64,000 bases of DNA from assembly GCA_029204225.1 (NCBI GenBank), contig CM055110.1:35811239-35875238 (forward strand), read 5' to 3'. Below, piece by piece: positions 61,382 through 64,000 of the stretch (positions within the stretch are counted from its first letter, which is position 1; each line of letters starts with the position of its first letter). Under the pieces are notes generated by a model. The model searched no databases. It saw nothing but the letters and a program-made list of their open reading frames with translations, and was not told the origin of the DNA. The stretch is from Diphasiastrum complanatum (Eukaryota > Streptophyta > Lycopodiopsida > Lycopodiales > Lycopodiaceae). The translations under genes and the position numbers were made by a program.

Positions 61382-64000
61382 ATTAGTTCATATTCACAAA
61401 AATACAGAAATGAGTACAATCCACCGAAGAGATTAGAAATGGTTTGTGTATGGTATTACTAAAAAATGGATTTAGGCAGTGTGACAGCGCAAGTTTCTCA
61501 AGTGTCAAAGACATTTAAGCTATAAATACACTTAACATAAACATTCTACTAGACTGTTTTTGCATCTAGCATCCCATTGCAATGGGAGAGCTATTCCACA
61601 AATATTCCTGCTCTCTTCTTCGTTCGCATTCTCCATACTCCCTTGCACCATCAGTAAATAGATGCCACACATGCCAAATAGCATAAGATGCTTTCCCAAA
61701 ACTTCATTCCTCATATTACATTGTGATAGCATCTTTGAAATGAGGCCAAAGAGTGTTTAGATAGGCTAGAGACTACAAGCTAAAAATAGCATATTTTTCA
61801 TTGCTTTTGGATCTTGAGATCTTGACCCCAAGTTAGGGTGGATCCAATGACCTATTAGGTCAAATGTTAGGGTTAGGGTATGATAAGTTCAGAGATGCCC
61901 TAAAATTCTTAGATCCAAGCTTGAAATATATAAGATGATGGTATAAAGATGTGATGGGATCTCCATCAAAATATGAATTAAAATCGAGTTTTTCCACTTC
62001 TATCAACATTGTGTTTGAGTGACGAGTTGTAGTGTTGATATTTGAGTGTTCTTGTGCATTTATGAAATTAATTGGAAGGTACTATAGTGTTTTATAGGTC
62101 AGGGAAGATTGTTGTACTACTTGAAATCTATGTGCCTAAAGTGGAGCTAAATGCCCAGATAAGCTAGTTTTCATAACTAGTCTTGATTATAGCTTCTAGT
62201 TTTGATCTAGATCATTCACTGGTTCATTCTCCATCAATTTTAGGATTGATTGGGATTCATTTTGCAAAAATTTTATCATGGTTGACAGATGGATGTTTTG
62301 GTAAGATAGGCTTCTTGGTGTGAAGCCTATATATTGGTCAAATCAGTGTTGGCAACATCAAGCATGGGAAAGTTGAGCCTACATGCAAATCATCATCAGT
62401 ATCTTTGGGAAATGGGTGAGCTACTCAGGTATAGCATATGGTGAGATTTGTGTACATTCATCCATTGAGTTCTTAGTATAATCTTGTGCTTGGAGAATGA
62501 GAAATGGATGGGGATAAGCTTTCAAGATTTCCTGAACATGATGTTAGGGCAAAGTGGCTTGAAGTAGTGCTTTGTTTGGGAGATACATCAAGGATGAGAC
62601 ATGGAGCACTTATTGGATCGATGGTTGATCTTGGATGATGTATGGCATATCTATTTGATATGCTTGGATGTGAGGCCATCTTGGTTACAGGTGCGAGGCC
62701 ATGATCAAGGATCTGATTTGGTGACTAGTGGTGTAGCAGTAGATCTACAGGTGACAAGTATTGGTATGAAGTGCTGGTACGATAGGATACCATAGTTTGC
62801 GCAAGCTTGGTCATGTATTTGACGTATTCATGTTGGTTTGCATGAATTGTGTGTGTGTTTATGCATTTACTACGTCAAGAACAGAGTAGTCATTTGATAT
62901 GCTTATTGACTTGTCGTTATGTCTAGTTGTCTATTTGGTGAGGGTACAATCTTATGGTGGTAGTAAGATTTCCTCAGGTTGAGTCTCGGTCGCTCATTTA
63001 TGTTAGCTTTACAAGTCTATGCTTGTAAGTGTCTGATAGGATGTTAGCCTAGCTAGATGGAGGATGTAAGTCTCATGGTGGAAATGAGATTTTTTCAGTT
63101 TGAGTTATGTCGCTCATGTGGTCCACTTCTGTTCAAGTCATATTGGAGACAAGTCAGTTGGTTAAGAGTGTGGAAGACTCTCTCGTGAGCATCGTGTGTG
63201 CATGATACTTTGTGGATCAAACCTGGTGGTTTGTTGGTGTGCTTGAGTGTGAGTCAAGTTTGAAAGTAGCAGGATATGCATAACATCTTTTGGATACTCC
63301 AAACGTTGCTACAGTTTGTATTTATTTACTCCTATGACATTTAAGCTTAAGGAAGAGAGTTAGAAATCAAAGTTAATCTGATATACAATTTAAGTAAGCT
63401 TCAAATGTGATACTATAATTAGTGTACATTTAATTAGGTTTATTGTATTTAGTTGTGACTGGGACATGACCCATCATTGACTTATCAAATGGGGCACTTG
63501 TTCCATAGCCGGCTACTTGGGTTAGCCGAGTAGCCAAATTGATAGAAAATTCTGTATGGTGGTTTTTGGTTTCATCATGCTATACTTGAGGTCATGTCTC
63601 AAGTTTGTCAGTATATGTGGCCATATTGGGCCTAATTCTAGTTTGGTAGGTCGTAGACTAGTTAAATGATACTTTGCCCGGCCCGTACAATGTGGGGCCT
63701 TTGCTATATGTATAGTGCTTCTTAGTAATACATTAGCTTTGTTGTGCCATCTATGAGAGCTTGAGAGGTGTGGCCATGGTGATTGTGTGATGTGATCTGC
63801 ATAATACACTAGATCCTATTAAAAAAATAATAATGCATTTCTCCTTGCATAATGAGATAGACTAAGATTTTTAGTATTAGGAGGCCCTTCATATCATCTT
63901 GTTGTAGTTGGAGCTTTACAAGTAGGTTTAGTCACTACTATACTTGGATTCATTGGAGTAACAATTGGTTTACAATCAGACATATGAAATTTTTCTAAAA
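61382..64000. other. no gene recognised
   Basis: AT-rich sequence with several short open frames without motifs. Around 63888-63985 a frame reads VVVGALQVGLVTTILGFIG, a hydrophobic, membrane-helix-like stretch ending at a stop. It is too short to assign. Confidence 0.45.

Noticed and set aside
63888-63985. Hydrophobic frame near the right edge, possibly an organelle-derived or membrane protein piece
   Set aside because: It is about 33 codons, matches nothing I can name, and is cut off from any context by the window end.

Overview
The window is nuclear DNA of a flowering plant. The evidence is two intron-rich genes with plant-type products, many Ty1/copia and Ty3/gypsy relics, AT-rich intergenic DNA and very long (CT)n/(GA)n tracts. 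I cannot name the species. Every identification below comes from motifs read by eye and from knowledge of the families; no database search was run.

Layout. (1) 0.9-9.2 kb, + strand: the last four coding exons of a phosphomevalonate kinase gene (mevalonate pathway). Its first half lies to the left of the window. A complete but mutated copia element (1198-5971) with a perfect 5-bp target duplication sits in one of its introns. (2) 9.2-24 kb: gene-poor DNA with a gypsy gag relic, a GC-rich hairpin, a fasciclin-domain (FLA) gene fragment, two minisatellites, large GA/CT arrays and the relic of an unclassified element with an LTR-like end. (3) 24.8-27.1 kb: a broken copia gag joined to two segments (A and B) that recur at 41.8-43.4 kb, with A inverted.

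(4) 27.3-33.6 kb: the most interesting part, a decayed cluster of three intron-containing genes. A minus-strand gene starts with a CENH3-like histone fold and continues into a Ulp1/C48 (SUMO-protease-like) domain. A plus-strand gene of unknown family diverges from it across a repeat-bearing intergenic region. A second minus-strand gene has the look of a DDE transposase with a CxxC...HxxxxH insert. I read this as the remains of a large DNA transposon that I cannot assign to a described superfamily.

(5) 33.6-48.5 kb: AT-rich spacer, copia relics including an internally deleted element, a tandem array of about 150 bp units, the second A/B copy, a gypsy-LTR-like stretch and GC-rich minisatellites. 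(6) 48.7-59.1 kb, + strand: an apparently intact 13-exon sulfate transporter gene (SLC26/SulP with STAS domain, plant SULTR group 1-like, 666 aa). (7) 59.1-64 kb: CT tracts and DNA without a gene I can support.

The two host genes belong to unrelated pathways (isoprenoid precursor synthesis and sulfate uptake). They are simply neighbours separated by about 40 kb of transposon-derived DNA.
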